DNA of 64,000 nucleotides, taken from the NCBI RefSeq assembly GCF_007747215.1, contig NZ_CP036273.1:6618322-6682321 (forward strand), written 5' to 3'. The stretch is from Urbifossiella limnaea (GTDB lineage: Bacteria; Planctomycetota; Planctomycetia; Gemmatales; Gemmataceae). The notes beneath the pieces are model-generated. The model was given only the letters and a program-made list of their open reading frames with translations, had not been told where the DNA came from and did not search any database. Position numbers and translations under genes: made by a program. Positions 43,760 through 52,775 of this stretch are shown here, piece by piece (positions within the stretch are counted from its first letter, which is position 1; every line of letters begins with the position of its first letter).

Positions 43760-46633
43760 GACGCCGACGAGGCCGCCGGGACGCACTTCCTGGTGATGGA
43801 GTACGTCCCCGGGGAAAACCTGCTGGACGCGGCCCGCCGCGGCCCGCTCCCCGTCGCCGACGCCTGCCGGGCCGCCCGGGACGCGGCCCGCGGGCTGGCC
43901 GCCGCCCACGCCGCCGGGCTGGTCCACCGGGACGTGAAGCCCGGGAACCTGGTCCGCACGCCGGACGGCACGGTCAAGCTGCTCGACTTCGGCCTCGCCG
44001 CCACCGCCGGTGACCCCGGGCTGACCGGCGAGAACGTGACGATGGGCACCCCCGACTACGTCGCCCCCGAGCAGGCGACCGACGCGACCGCCGCCGACGC
44101 CCGCTCGGACGTGTACGCCCTCGGCTGCACGCTGTACCACCTCCTCGCCGGCCGGGTGCCGTACCCCACCGGCTCGATGCTCGGCAAGCTCGACGCCCAC
44201 CGCAACCCCCACGTCCGCCCCGCCCCGATCCCCGGGTTGCCGCCCGGCCTCGCCGCCGTGCTCGACCGGATGACGGCCACCGACCCGGCCGCCCGCTACC
44301 CGACCGCCTCCGCGGCCGCGGAGGCGCTCGAACCGTTCTGCACCGCCGTCGCCGTGTCGCCGCCGCGGCGGCCGCGGGTGTGGCCGTGGGTCGCGGCCGC
44401 CGGGCTGGTGTTCGGGCTGCTCGTTCTCGGTGTGGTCTACAGCGTGCGCCGCGGCAACGAGGTCGTCACCGTCGAGACGGACGACCCGGACGTGGAAGTG
44501 ACGATGCGGCGGAACGGTGAGGTGATCCGCATCACGGACGCGAAGACGAAGAAGACGTGGGAGCTGGACGCGAAGCACGCGCGCCTCGCGCCCGACGGCG
44601 GCGAACTGACACTCGACCTGCCCGACGGCGCACCGCTGGTGCTGCGGCGCAACGGGGCCGTCGTCGCCACGATCCGCCGCACCCCGGCCGCGCCGCCGGT
44701 CCCGCCGGCCGCCGCACCGATCGCACCGGCGGCGGCGGCGGCCGACGTGCGGCCCTTCCGCGTATTCGCCGGGCACGACAAGACCGTCCGCGACGTGGCG
44801 TTCAGCCCGGACGGGAAGACGCTCTACTCGGGCGGCTTCGACGGGTTCGTCCGCGCCTGGGACGTGGACGCCGGGAAGGAGCGCGCGGTGTACGACCACG
44901 GCGTGCGGGTGATGTCGATCGCCCTCGCCGACCGCGGGAAGCTGCTGCTGTCGATCGCCCACACCGAGCGCCCGCCGTTCCGGCTCCGCGCCTGGGACAC
45001 CACCTCCGGGAAGGAGGTCGAAGGCTTCCCCGAAGTTCCGGCCACCGAGCACCTGTGTACCGTCGCGGCCAGCCCGGACGGCACGACGGCGGCCACGGTC
45101 GCACTCAACGGCACGGTCCGGATGTGGGACGTGGCCGGGCGGAAGCTGGTGCGGGCCTTCGCGGCCATCGAATCGACGCCGGCGTACGCGGTCGCGTGGT
45201 CGCCGGACGGCAAGCTCCTGGCGGTGACCGGGACCGACGGGATCGCCGTCTGCGACGCGGCGACCGGCCGGCGCGTCCACCGGGTCACCGACCTCGGGGT
45301 ACACGGGCAGACGACGATCGCGTTCACGCCGGACGGCGGCCACGTCCTGACGGCCGGGTGGGAAGGGATCGTCCGGTCGTACGCCCGGGGAACCTGGCGG
45401 CTCGACCGGACGTTGTCCACCCCGGCAGGCCGCGGGCTGGCGAGCACTCACCTGACGACCGCCCCGGACGGCCGGCTGCTCCTCGCCTCCCACACCCACG
45501 AGGTTTGGGTGTGGGACGTCGCGGCCGACCGCCGGTTGCTCCGGCTCGTGGGCGACGGGCTGGAGTCCGTGACCCCCGCGGTGTCGGCCGACGGCCGGCG
45601 GGCGGCGGCCGGGAGCGAGACCGGCAAAGTGTTCGTGTGGGAGTTGCCCCCGGCGGCCGCGCCGATCCCGGCGGCCGTCGGCGCGGCAGTGGACCTTCAC
45701 CGCATCCCGTTCGCCTCCGCCGGGTGGCTGGCCGTGTCGCCCGATGGCGCCGAGTTCCTGGCGTTCACTTCCACCAGCGGCAAACGCGAGGCCGTGATCT
45801 TCGACACCGCCACCGGGGCCGAGACGGGCCGCTGCCCGATGCCGGCCGGGGAGCTGGTGTACGCGTGGTTCGTGCCCGGCAGCCGCGACCTGCTCGTGTC
45901 CGACGACCTGCGGCTCGGCCGGTACGACCGGGCGACCGGGGCGAAGCGGGCCGACCTGTTCGAGGTGCCGGTGAACGCCACGTTCGCCCCCCTTCCGGCC
46001 GGCGGGTCCGCGGCCGCGGTGTGGCTCCGCGACGGCGCCGGCGGGTACGGCCGGCACCGGGTCGTGGTCCGCGACCTGACCACCGGCGCCGAGCGGTTCC
46101 GGGTGAACCCGCTCCACCCCGGCTCGATCCTCGGCATGGCCCCGCGCTTCTCGCCCGACGGCAAGCTGCTGGCGACCACCGACACCACCCCGACGGCCAG
46201 CGCGATCCGACTGTGGGACGCGGCCACCGGGAAGCTGGTGCGGACGATCGACGTGGCCGGGGCGCTGTGCAGCGGCAACGCCTTCTCGGCCGACGGCAAG
46301 GAGCTGGTCGCCGACTACGCCGCCGGCGGCGGGGCGAGCATGGTCGGCCGCTGGGCCGTGGCCACCGGCGCGCCGGTGCGGGCGGCGCCGGTGGCGCCGC
46401 CGTGGCCGTACGACTTCAGCGTGTACCTGCTCGGCGGCCGGGTGCTGGGCTACCGCGGCGAGAACGTCTCGGCGGTCCGGTTCGTAGCCACCGCCACCGG
46501 AGCCGCGTTCGCCGACTACCGGCCGGGCGGCCCGATCCGCGGCATGACCGCGTCGGCCGACGGCCGGGTGATGCTGTTCGCCACCGACGCCGGCCTGCGG
46601 GTGGTCCGCGTTCCGACTCCCCCTGGGCCATGA
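43760..46633 (+). pseudogene. Ser/Thr protein kinase with WD40 domain, 3' part separated by the IS
   Basis: This continues the kinase frame from the IS edge: DADEAAGTHFLVMEYVPGENLL, catalytic loop HRDVKPGN, DFGLAAT, and TPDYVAPEQ. Then follow a single transmembrane helix (WPWVAAAGLVFGLLVLGVVYSV), a short acidic extracytoplasmic strand region, a proline/alanine linker, and WD40-type repeats (FAGHDKTVRDVAFSPDGKTLYSGGFDGFVRAWD and others) to the end. No start with a good ribosome-binding site remains near the new 5' end, and the N-lobe lysine is lost. A product beginning inside could keep only the anchor and WD40 part. The downstream sigma gene starts 8 bp after its stop. Confidence 0.9.
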
Positions 46634-46640
46634 GCGACCC

Positions 46641-47198
46641 ATGGAAACGTCTCTCCCGTGGCTCGGCCGCCTGACCGCCGCCCCGTCCGACGCCGACTGG
46701 CGGCGGCTGGTCGGTGACTACGGCCCGCTGTTCGCCGGCTGGCTCGCCCGGGCCGGGGTGCCGCCGGCCGACCGCGACGACCTGGCCCAGGAGGCGCTCG
46801 TGGTGGTGGTGCGCGAGGTGAACGGGTTCGAGCACCGCGGGCCGGGGTCGTTCCGCGGGTGGCTGCGGCGGGTCGTGGCGAACCGGGCGCGGACGTACTT
46901 CCGCGCCCGCCGCGACGCCGCCCCGGCCGTGGACCTGGACGCGCTCGCGTGTGACGACACCGCGCTGTCGCGCCTGTGGGACCGCGAGCACGACCAGTTC
47001 GTGGTCGGCCGGGCGCTGCGGGCGGTGGAGCACGACTTCGCCGCGGCGACGTGGCGGGCGTTCGTGCTGCAGGCGATCGACGGCCGCCCGGCGGCCGAGG
47101 CGGCGGCCGCGACGGGGCTGTCGCTGAACGCCGTGATCCTCGCCAAGAGCCGCGTACTGAAGCGCCTCCGCGCCGAACTGCGGGGGCTGGTGGACTGA
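46641..47198 (+). CDS. ECF-type RNA polymerase sigma factor
   Basis: 185 residues. Sigma2 (about 25-100) includes DDLAQEALVVVVREVNGFEHRGPGSFRGWLRRVVANRARTYFR. Sigma4 (about 125-180) ends AAEAAAATGLSLNAVILAKSRVLKRLRAELRGL, a helix-turn-helix. It follows the kinase gene by 7 bp, so it was probably translated from the same message. The IS inserted upstream in the kinase gene would interrupt that transcript unless the IS supplies a promoter. The order is kinase then sigma, the reverse of the 13.9-16.2 kb pair. Confidence 0.9.
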   Translation: METSLPWLGRLTAAPSDADWRRLVGDYGPLFAGWLARAGVPPADRDDLAQEALVVVVREVNGFEHRGPGSFRGWLRRVVANRARTYFRARRDAAPAVDLDALACDDTALSRLWDREHDQFVVGRALRAVEHDFAAATWRAFVLQAIDGRPAAEAAAATGLSLNAVILAKSRVLKRLRAELRGLVD

Positions 47199-47340
47199 CC
47201 CACGACGACCGGACTCGAGCTCCCACGGAGGCCGCCCCGGCCCGCCGTCCGCCGCCGCATGGTATCGACCGGATCGTCGTGTTCGCGTGACCCGCGGCCG
47301 CGCCCGCCGCGCGGCCGTCCCTTCCCTCCGGAGGTTGCCC

Positions 47341-49659
47341 GTGTTTCGCCCCCGTTTCGCCGCCGCGGGGTTCGCCCTGCTGGCCGCCGGCCTCGCCCTC
47401 GCCCAGCTGCCGGCGGCCCGCCCGGCCGCCCTCGTCCCCACTCCGCTCGCGGTGCTCGTGCTGCCCGGGATCGACGACCCGGCCGTCGTCGCCGACCTGA
47501 AGCTCACGCCCGAACAACTGAAGACGCTAGTCGCTCGCCGGCAGGCCAGGTGGGACGAGGCGTACTCCGCCACCCCGACGGCCGAGGCGACCGCCGCCCG
47601 GACCGCGGCGGCGGACGCGGCGCTGAAGGCGACCCTCACCCCGGCGCAGTACGCGCGGGCCACCCAGATCGGGGCGCAGCGGGTAGTCTTCCCCGTCGGT
47701 GGTCGGCCGGACGGCGGGATGGTCCTGTCCGGGGGCGTCCTCCCGCGGCTGACCGCTCAGATGCTCCAGCGCTACCCGGAACTGGCCGACGCGTACCGGC
47801 TGACCGCCGAGCAGAAGAAGCAGCTCGCGGACGCACCGGCGGGCGGGGGGAGCCCCGGGTTCGCCGCGATCACCCCCACGCCGGAGCAGATGCGGGCGGC
47901 GACCGCGTTCCTCGGCCCGATCCTCCCGCAGTGGGCGGCGAAGACCGACCCGCGGGTGGCCGCCATCCCGAAACAGCCGCAGGCGCTCGAACTGCTGGCG
48001 GCGAAGGACGTGCGGGCCGACGCCGGCGTGTCCGACGACCAGGCGAAGGCGGCGGCCGCGCTGTCGGGCCGGTGGACGAAGCTCCGGGCCGACTGGGTCT
48101 CGACGCTCACCACGAAGGACTACGCGGCCGCCGCCGCCGCGCTCGCCGCCGACACCGAGAAGGAACTGGCCGCGTTCCTCACCCCGGCCCAGCTCGCCCG
48201 GGTCCGGCAGATCGACCGGCAGACCCGGCCCGCCGGCGGCCACGTCGAGCGGTTCTACACCGACCCGGCCGCAGCGAAGGAGTTCGACATCACGCCGTCC
48301 CAGGCGAAGGCGCTCGACGCGGCGTGGGCCGAGTTCCGCGCCGCGGTCGAGAAGGCGCTACTGGCGGGCGAGCCGACCGCCGCCGCCGAGAAGCGGCTGG
48401 TCGAACTCGTCGCTGCCCGCCGGGCGAAGGCCGAGGCGGTGCTGACCCCGACCCAGGCGGAGCGGGTGAAGGCCGCGTTCGGCGCCCCGTTTACCGGCCG
48501 TACCACCGCCGACCGGGGTTCCGTCGGCACGCAGCTGCAGGACCTCCGCGCCGCGACGTTCGGGAAGTACGCGGGGGAGGCCGCCCGGCTCGCCCGCGAC
48601 CCGGCGATCCGGGCCGAGCTGAAGCTGACCGACGAGCAGGTGAAGCAGGCGCTGGCGCTCCAGGCGGAGGTGCTGAAGGTGCGGCTGCCGTTCGGCGGCG
48701 ACCCGGCCGCGCTCGCCAAGTCCTACGCCGACCGGTCGGAGACGACCGCCGCCGGGCTGAAGACGATCCTGACCCCGGCCCAGGCGAAGCGGTTCCACGA
48801 GATCATGATGCAGTCCCGGGAGGCCGGGCCGCCGGGGCTGTTGCCGGGCGAGACGAGTTCGGTCATGCGGTCGGCGGTGACGTACCCCGGGGCGGCGGAG
48901 GCGGTCGGGCTGACGGCCGACCAGCGGGCGAAGCTCGTCGCCGGCACCGACCCGGCCGCGGTGCTGACCGCCGCCCAGAAGGCGGCGCTGGCGAAGCGGC
49001 TCGGGGAGCCGTTCGCCGCCGCCGCGCGGCCCGCGTTCGGTACTTCCCCCATCACGCTCCCGCGGTCCTTCCCGGTCATCTTCGCCACGGGCGGGCCGGG
49101 CGAGGCCGAACTGAAGCTCGCGCCGGACCAGCGCAAGGCCGTGGACGCGGCCCGGGCGGCGTTCCAGGACGCGGTGGCCCGAAGCCGCCCGGGCACCCCC
49201 GGCGACATCGAGTCGGCGATGAAGCAGATGACCGGCGCGGCGGCGGCGTTCGACACGGCGGTGCAGGCGGTGCTGTCCCCGGCGCAGAAGACGCGGCTGG
49301 CCCAGGTCGAGCTCCAAACGGCCGCCGCGGCCAACCTCGCCGGCGCACTCACCGATCTCGACCTGTCGGCCGACCAGCGGGCGCGGCTGGCGGCGCTGGC
49401 GGCCGAGGCGGCGTCGCTCCAGCGGCTGCTGGCGTCGCACCCCGGGGCGGACACCCCGGACCGGCGGCTCGCCTACCGCCTCCGGGACGCGGCCGACGAG
49501 CGGATGCTGGCGGTGCTGACGGACGCCCAGCGGGCGCGGTGGGCCGAGCTCACCGGCCCGCCGGTCGCCGGGCTCCGGAAGTCACTCACCGTCCCCTTCG
49601 GCCTGGACGGGTTCGGCGGCGGCGTCGGGTTCGGGGGCGGCCCCGTCGTCCTCCCCTGA
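47341..49659 (+). CDS. large exported repeat protein of unknown function, paralogue A
   Basis: About 772 residues. GTG 47341 with GGAGG 7-11 nt upstream is chosen over GTG 47287 because it begins the signal peptide FRPRFAAAGFALLAAGLALAQ and matches the start of paralogue B. The body is alanine-rich, mostly helical, and contains repeated segments built on L-T-x-E/A-Q, such as LKLTPEQLKTLVARRQARWDE, LTPAQLARVRQIDRQ and LTADQRAKLVAGTDPAAVLT. This recalls Spy/CpxP-like periplasmic proteins, but the likeness is only to short motifs. A glycine-rich tail (GFGGGVGFGGGPVVLP) ends it. No enzyme motif is seen. It lies downstream of the sigma factor. Confidence 0.8.
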   Translation: MFRPRFAAAGFALLAAGLALAQLPAARPAALVPTPLAVLVLPGIDDPAVVADLKLTPEQLKTLVARRQARWDEAYSATPTAEATAARTAAADAALKATLTPAQYARATQIGAQRVVFPVGGRPDGGMVLSGGVLPRLTAQMLQRYPELADAYRLTAEQKKQLADAPAGGGSPGFAAITPTPEQMRAATAFLGPILPQWAAKTDPRVAAIPKQPQALELLAAKDVRADAGVSDDQAKAAAALSGRWTKLRADWVSTLTTKDYAAAAAALAADTEKELAAFLTPAQLARVRQIDRQTRPAGGHVERFYTDPAAAKEFDITPSQAKALDAAWAEFRAAVEKALLAGEPTAAAEKRLVELVAARRAKAEAVLTPTQAERVKAAFGAPFTGRTTADRGSVGTQLQDLRAATFGKYAGEAARLARDPAIRAELKLTDEQVKQALALQAEVLKVRLPFGGDPAALAKSYADRSETTAAGLKTILTPAQAKRFHEIMMQSREAGPPGLLPGETSSVMRSAVTYPGAAEAVGLTADQRAKLVAGTDPAAVLTAAQKAALAKRLGEPFAAAARPAFGTSPITLPRSFPVIFATGGPGEAELKLAPDQRKAVDAARAAFQDAVARSRPGTPGDIESAMKQMTGAAAAFDTAVQAVLSPAQKTRLAQVELQTAAAANLAGALTDLDLSADQRARLAALAAEAASLQRLLASHPGADTPDRRLAYRLRDAADERMLAVLTDAQRARWAELTGPPVAGLRKSLTVPFGLDGFGGGVGFGGGPVVLP

Positions 49660-49872
49660 GCGGGGTCGCTGCGGGGCCGGCGGGGCAGTGGTCACGGGAC
49701 GCCCGCGCCGGCCGACGCGGCGGTCGTGCCGCGCGTCGGAGCCAACGTGACCGGCCCGGAGGGCCGGACCCGAGACGTGTCGGAGTTTGCTTGAGAACCG
49801 GGGCTCGGACGACCCGAGCCCACCCCCGGCCGCGCCCGTCGCGCGGCCACACCCACAGCCGGAGGTTGGCCC

Positions 49873-52278
49873 ATGCCCCGCGTCCGCCCCGCCCTCGCCC
49901 TCGCCGCGGGCCTCGCCCTGCTCGCGGCCGAAGCCGCCCGCTCCCAGCCGAGCGGAGTACGGCGTGCCCCCGCCCCCACCCCGCTCGCGGTGCTCGTGCT
50001 GCTCGGGATCGACGACCCGGCCGTCGTCGCCGACCTGAAGCTCACGCCCGAACAGCTGAAGACGCTCGTCGCCCGCCGACAGGCCGGGTGGGACGAGACG
50101 TACACCGCCGCCCCGACGGCCGAGGCGACCGCCGCCCGAATCGCGGCCACGGACGCGGCCTTGAAGGCGACGCTCTCCCCGGCCCAGTACAAGCGGGCCG
50201 CCCAGCTCGGCGCCCAGCGGGTGCTGCTGACCGGATTCAGCCCCCCGCCGGGTCGCGGCGTGCCGGCCACGAAATCGATCCGGTTCACTGCCTCCGCCGT
50301 CGCGACTTACCCCGAGCTGGCCGACGCGATCCGCCTCACCGACGAGCAGAAGAAGACGCTCGCCGCGCCGGCCCCCGGGTTTGGCGGCGCCTCCGGCTTT
50401 CAGCCCCCGCTGTTTCTGGGCCGGGATGAACCGGCCGTCCCGGCCGGCGGGTTCGGCGCCCTTCCCCTCACCGCCGACCAGCAGAAGGCGGCGACGGAGT
50501 TCATGGGGCCGGTCCTCGCGGCCGGCTGGACCGCGAAGACCGACCCGCGGGTGGCCGCCATCCCGAGCTCGCCGCGGGCGCTCGCACTCCTGGCGGCGAA
50601 GGACGTGCGGGCCGACGTGGGCGTGACCGACGAGCAGGGGAAGGCCGTGGCGGAGACCGCCGAGCGGTGGACGAAGCTTCAGCGCGAGCGGTTCTCGACG
50701 CTCAGCTTGAAGGACTACGCGGCCGCCGCCACCGGGCTGGCCGCGGAGACCGAGAAACTGCTGGCCGCGACCCTCACCCCGACGCAGGCCGCCCGGCTGA
50801 AGCAGATCGACCGGCAGACCCAGCCGGGCCGCGGCCTTCAGGCGTCCGGCACGCACGTCGAAGAGTTGTACAAGGCGGCGGAGTCCGTCCGCGAGTTCGG
50901 CATCACGCCGGAACAGGTGGCGGCGCTGGACGGCGTGTGGGCGGCGTTCCGGGCCGACGCGGCGAAGGCGCTCCTGTCCGGCGAGCCGGCCGCCGCCGAG
51001 AAGCGGCTGGCCGACCTCGCCGCCGCCCGCCGCGCGAAGGCGGAAGCCGTGCTGACGACCGCCCAGGCGGCGACGGTAAAGGACGCCTTCGGCGCCCCGT
51101 TCACCGGCAGCACGCGCGACCGTACCTCCGGCGCGACAGGCGCCAAGACGGCGGACCTCGGGACGATCCGGGCCGCGGCGTTCGGGCGGTACACCACCGA
51201 GCTGAACCGGCTGGCCCTCGACGCGGCCGTGCAGGCCGAGTTGAAACTGACGCCGGAGCAGGTCAAGAAGGCCGAGGAGGCCGCGGCGGCGGTGCAGACG
51301 AAGGCCACGCCCCCGTGGGTGGGGGCCGGTGCGGAGGGCTTCGCGAAGACGATGGCCGAGCGGTCGGCGCTCGTCGAGGCGGAACTCGGCAAGTTGCTGA
51401 CACCGGCGCAGGGGAAGCGGTTCCGCGAGATCATGATGCAGGCCCGGGAGAGGAACGCGATCACGAAGGGGGCGTCGATGCTCCCGTCGGCCGTGTCGTA
51501 CCCGGGGGCGGCCGAGGCGGTCGGCCTCACCGCCGACCAGCGGACGGCACTCATCGCCGGCACCGACGCGGCCGAGGTGCTCACCGCCCCGCAGAAGGAG
51601 ACGCTGGCGAAGCTGATGGGCGAGCCGTTCGGCGCGGCTCGGGCGGCGCAGGCGGCGCGGCCCCGCCCGTCGCGGCTGGTGATCGCCCTGGCCCAACCCG
51701 GGGGACCGGTGGAACGGGAACTGGCGCTGACCCCGGAGCAGACGACGGCGCTGGCCGAGGCCCGCAAGACGTATCAGGCCGTGGTGGCCGCTTCGCGGCC
51801 CGGGTTCGGCGCCGGCACGAACCTGTCGGCTCGTGAGACGGCGCTCGCCGACGCCGGCGCCGCGTTCGAGAAGTCGCTGGCCACGTTCCTGACCCCGGCG
51901 CAGACCAAGCGGCTGCCGCAGATCAGCCGCCAGATCGCCGCCGCGGCCGATCTTGTCGCGGCGCTGACGGCCCCGGACGCGGCCGAGCTGGCGCTGACCG
52001 ACGACCAGAAAGCCCGGCTGGCGGCGGTCGCGGGCGAGGCGGTACGGCTCCAACGGCTGGTGACCACGCACAGCGCCGACACGCCCGACCAGGCGCTGGC
52101 GTTCCGGCTCCGGGACGCGGCCGACGAGCGGATGCTGGCGGTGCTGACGGCCGACCAGCGGGCGAAGTGGGCCGGGCTGACCGGCCCGCCGGTTGCCGGC
52201 CTGCGGAAGACGATCCCGGGCAGGTTCGTCTTCGGCCCGCGCACCGAGGTCGGCACCGGCGAAGTCGCCATGCCCTGA
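49873..52278 (+). CDS. large exported repeat protein of unknown function, paralogue B
   Basis: 801 residues, ATG 49873 with GGAGG upstream and a signal peptide to about residue 25. It aligns with paralogue A over its whole length, e.g. PLAVLVLxGIDDPAVVADLKLTPEQLKTLVARRQAxWDE. The repeated LTxEQ-type helices, the segment SYPGAAEAVGLTADQRTALIAGTDAAEVLT and the shared end LRDAADERMLAVLTADQRAKWAGLTGPPVAGLRK are present too. Flanks are also similar: CGGAGGTTG before the start, and GGGGCCGGCGGGG after the stop. So the pair arose by tandem duplication including the leader. Function is unknown. Confidence 0.82.
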   Translation: MPRVRPALALAAGLALLAAEAARSQPSGVRRAPAPTPLAVLVLLGIDDPAVVADLKLTPEQLKTLVARRQAGWDETYTAAPTAEATAARIAATDAALKATLSPAQYKRAAQLGAQRVLLTGFSPPPGRGVPATKSIRFTASAVATYPELADAIRLTDEQKKTLAAPAPGFGGASGFQPPLFLGRDEPAVPAGGFGALPLTADQQKAATEFMGPVLAAGWTAKTDPRVAAIPSSPRALALLAAKDVRADVGVTDEQGKAVAETAERWTKLQRERFSTLSLKDYAAAATGLAAETEKLLAATLTPTQAARLKQIDRQTQPGRGLQASGTHVEELYKAAESVREFGITPEQVAALDGVWAAFRADAAKALLSGEPAAAEKRLADLAAARRAKAEAVLTTAQAATVKDAFGAPFTGSTRDRTSGATGAKTADLGTIRAAAFGRYTTELNRLALDAAVQAELKLTPEQVKKAEEAAAAVQTKATPPWVGAGAEGFAKTMAERSALVEAELGKLLTPAQGKRFREIMMQARERNAITKGASMLPSAVSYPGAAEAVGLTADQRTALIAGTDAAEVLTAPQKETLAKLMGEPFGAARAAQAARPRPSRLVIALAQPGGPVERELALTPEQTTALAEARKTYQAVVAASRPGFGAGTNLSARETALADAGAAFEKSLATFLTPAQTKRLPQISRQIAAAADLVAALTAPDAAELALTDDQKARLAAVAGEAVRLQRLVTTHSADTPDQALAFRLRDAADERMLAVLTADQRAKWAGLTGPPVAGLRKTIPGRFVFGPRTEVGTGEVAMP

Positions 52279-52775
52279 CGCGGGGCCGCTCCGGGGCCGG
52301 CGGGGGCGGACCGGTCGGGTCACAACGGATCGCGTGAAATCTGCGAGCCCGGTCGTGTCCCGCGCCGACCTGCTGGTGAGCACCAGCCCCCCGCCGCGCT
52401 CCCGCGTCCGGCCGGCGGTGGCCGCCCGGTGCCGGGAGGTCGCGCCGGTCCCCTCCGCCACGACCCAGGCTACGCGGCTCGGGTGATCTGTTGTGGCCGC
52501 GACTGCCGGCTCGTGGGGGGCACCGGCAGCGGCACACGCACCAGCCACAATGGTGGTACTCGGTCCGGCGCCCGCACGGGTCGAGTGGGTGGCCGCGCCC
52601 GCTGCGCCCGGCTCACCGCACCAACAACCATGAAGCAGCCTTCATCGACCCCCCCCCGGCCTCGGCCGCGGGCGGACTCTGGCGCGTGAAATCGCAAGAA
52701 ATCGTGGTCGTGGACGGGCTTTCGTGGTAATCGGTGGTAGCGGCCCCTCGGGCGCCACGGGAGGCTGATACACAC
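52279..52775. other. 497-bp intergenic region
   Basis: The first 45 bp resemble the flank after paralogue A and belong to the tandem duplication. Beyond that there is a small palindrome, ATGAAG-CAGC-CTTCAT (about 52630-52645), and a run of C. The kinase gene starts at 52776, so the last 100 bp should hold its promoter. No gene was recognised. Confidence 0.45.

Noticed and set aside
43742-46642. 966-codon minus-strand frame opposite the kinase/WD40 gene
   Set aside because: Glycine/arginine-rich shadow. The plus strand has clear kinase and WD40 repeats, and its frame is restored across the IS.
49582-52548. 988-codon minus-strand frame across paralogue B
   Set aside because: Low-complexity shadow. 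Its right counterpart on the plus strand has a signal peptide, ribosome-binding site and a paralogue.
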